Below, in pieces: positions 63,744 to 64,000 of a stretch of 64,000 bases of DNA; positions within the stretch are counted from its first letter, which is position 1; every line of letters starts with the position of its first letter. Both the position numbers and the translations under genes were made by a program. This stretch comes from Pseudomonas azotoformans (lineage in GTDB: Bacteria; Pseudomonadota; Gammaproteobacteria; Pseudomonadales; Pseudomonadaceae). The stretch is taken from assembly GCF_001579805.1 (NCBI RefSeq), contig NZ_CP014546.1, forward strand, positions 4,588,001-4,652,000, read 5' to 3'. The notes below the pieces were generated by a model. It made no database searches, had not been told where the DNA came from, and worked only from the letters and a program-made list of their open reading frames with translations.

Positions 63744-64000
63744 ATGCCCTCATTTATCGCTGATCACCCGATGCTGTGCGCCCTGGCGCTGATCTTTATC
63801 GACATCGCCGTGTGGCGCCTTATTTCCGTCAACCTCGCCAACTGGAAGCTCGCGGCGCGGTTGGCGATCTTTGCTGTGTACAGCGCCGTGCTGTTCAACG
63901 ACGGCATGAACCCCATGCAAGTGGCGCCCTATGCGGACAACACCGCCTTGCACCTCGCGGCCACCGCCTTGCAGATTGGCTGGTGGCTGTTCGCGGCGCG
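63744..64000 (+). CDS. Membrane protein, 3' truncated (possible mechanosensitive-channel N-terminus)
   Basis: The ATG at 63744 has GGAG upstream, and the frame stays open to the end of the window (85 complete codons, none a stop). Two or three hydrophobic helices are visible (LALIFIDIAVWRLI, LAIFAVYSAVLF, LQIGWWLFA). The start resembles pseudomonad MscS-family channels that carry a cyclic-nucleotide domain, but the channel domain would lie outside the window, so this is tentative. Confidence 0.65.
   Translation, partial: MPSFIADHPMLCALALIFIDIAVWRLISVNLANWKLAARLAIFAVYSAVLFNDGMNPMQVAPYADNTALHLAATALQIGWWLFAA

Noticed and set aside
1..64000. CRISPR array, tRNA or rRNA genes, prophage or insertion sequence
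   Set aside because: No regularly spaced repeats, cloverleaf or rRNA sequence, integrase or transposase could be recognised on either strand.

Overview
The window looks like chromosomal DNA of the Pseudomonas fluorescens group. It is GC-rich, dense with short intergenic gaps and 4-bp stop/start overlaps, and carries group-typical features: a fused trehalose synthase-maltokinase, REP doublets with the CTGTGGGAGC-type core, RND efflux genes, a stand-alone AroA and many LysR regulators. About 52 genes are supported, and both ends cut through a gene. Identifications come from reading motifs and family architecture, not from database searches.

Layout. Positions 1-7477 hold a GlgE-pathway operon (glgE, treS-mak, glgB) turning trehalose/maltose into branched alpha-glucan. 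7568-25222 is mixed housekeeping: a diguanylate cyclase, a hybrid kinase, a CAP-domain protein, an MFS pump with divergent LysR, a GNAT enzyme, a TetR/flavin-oxidoreductase pair, aroA, a CLC protein, a dienoyl-CoA isomerase, NudC, a TSUP permease, phosphatidylcholine synthase and a methyltransferase. 25414-29875 has an orphan homodimeric E1 2-oxoacid dehydrogenase, a DUF1289 protein and nrdB behind two NrdR-like boxes. 30177-34615 is an operon of a formaldehyde-activating-enzyme homolog, an aldo/keto reductase, an aldehyde dehydrogenase and an MFS transporter. It is followed by a LysR gene, an outer-membrane barrel protein and a complete peptide-type ABC importer with its own divergent LysR (34562-43110). 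43574-51692 has a two-component system, a broken serralysin protease, a MocR/LysE pair, a MASE2 diguanylate cyclase and a CPG2-like peptidase. 52002-57106 is an Rhs polymorphic toxin with an AT-rich toxin tip and immunity gene. 57235-63675 has an RND efflux pair, a divergent Bcr/CflA pump and a pirin; a truncated membrane protein ends the window.

The most notable observations are: (1) two copies of a roughly 370-bp element (18452 and 43130) with conserved flanks but a central palindrome of different sequence in each copy, both self-complementary, which points to selection on structure; (2) the Fae-like operon, with no tetrahydromethanopterin pathway gene in sight; (3) an Rhs tip with residues resembling RNase A-like CdiA toxins; (4) four +1 frameshifts in otherwise intact genes, including nrdB, every one inside a GGCC followed by T on one strand, which points to systematic sequence error rather than gene decay; (5) a serralysin lacking its zinc-binding helix, which does look like real decay.
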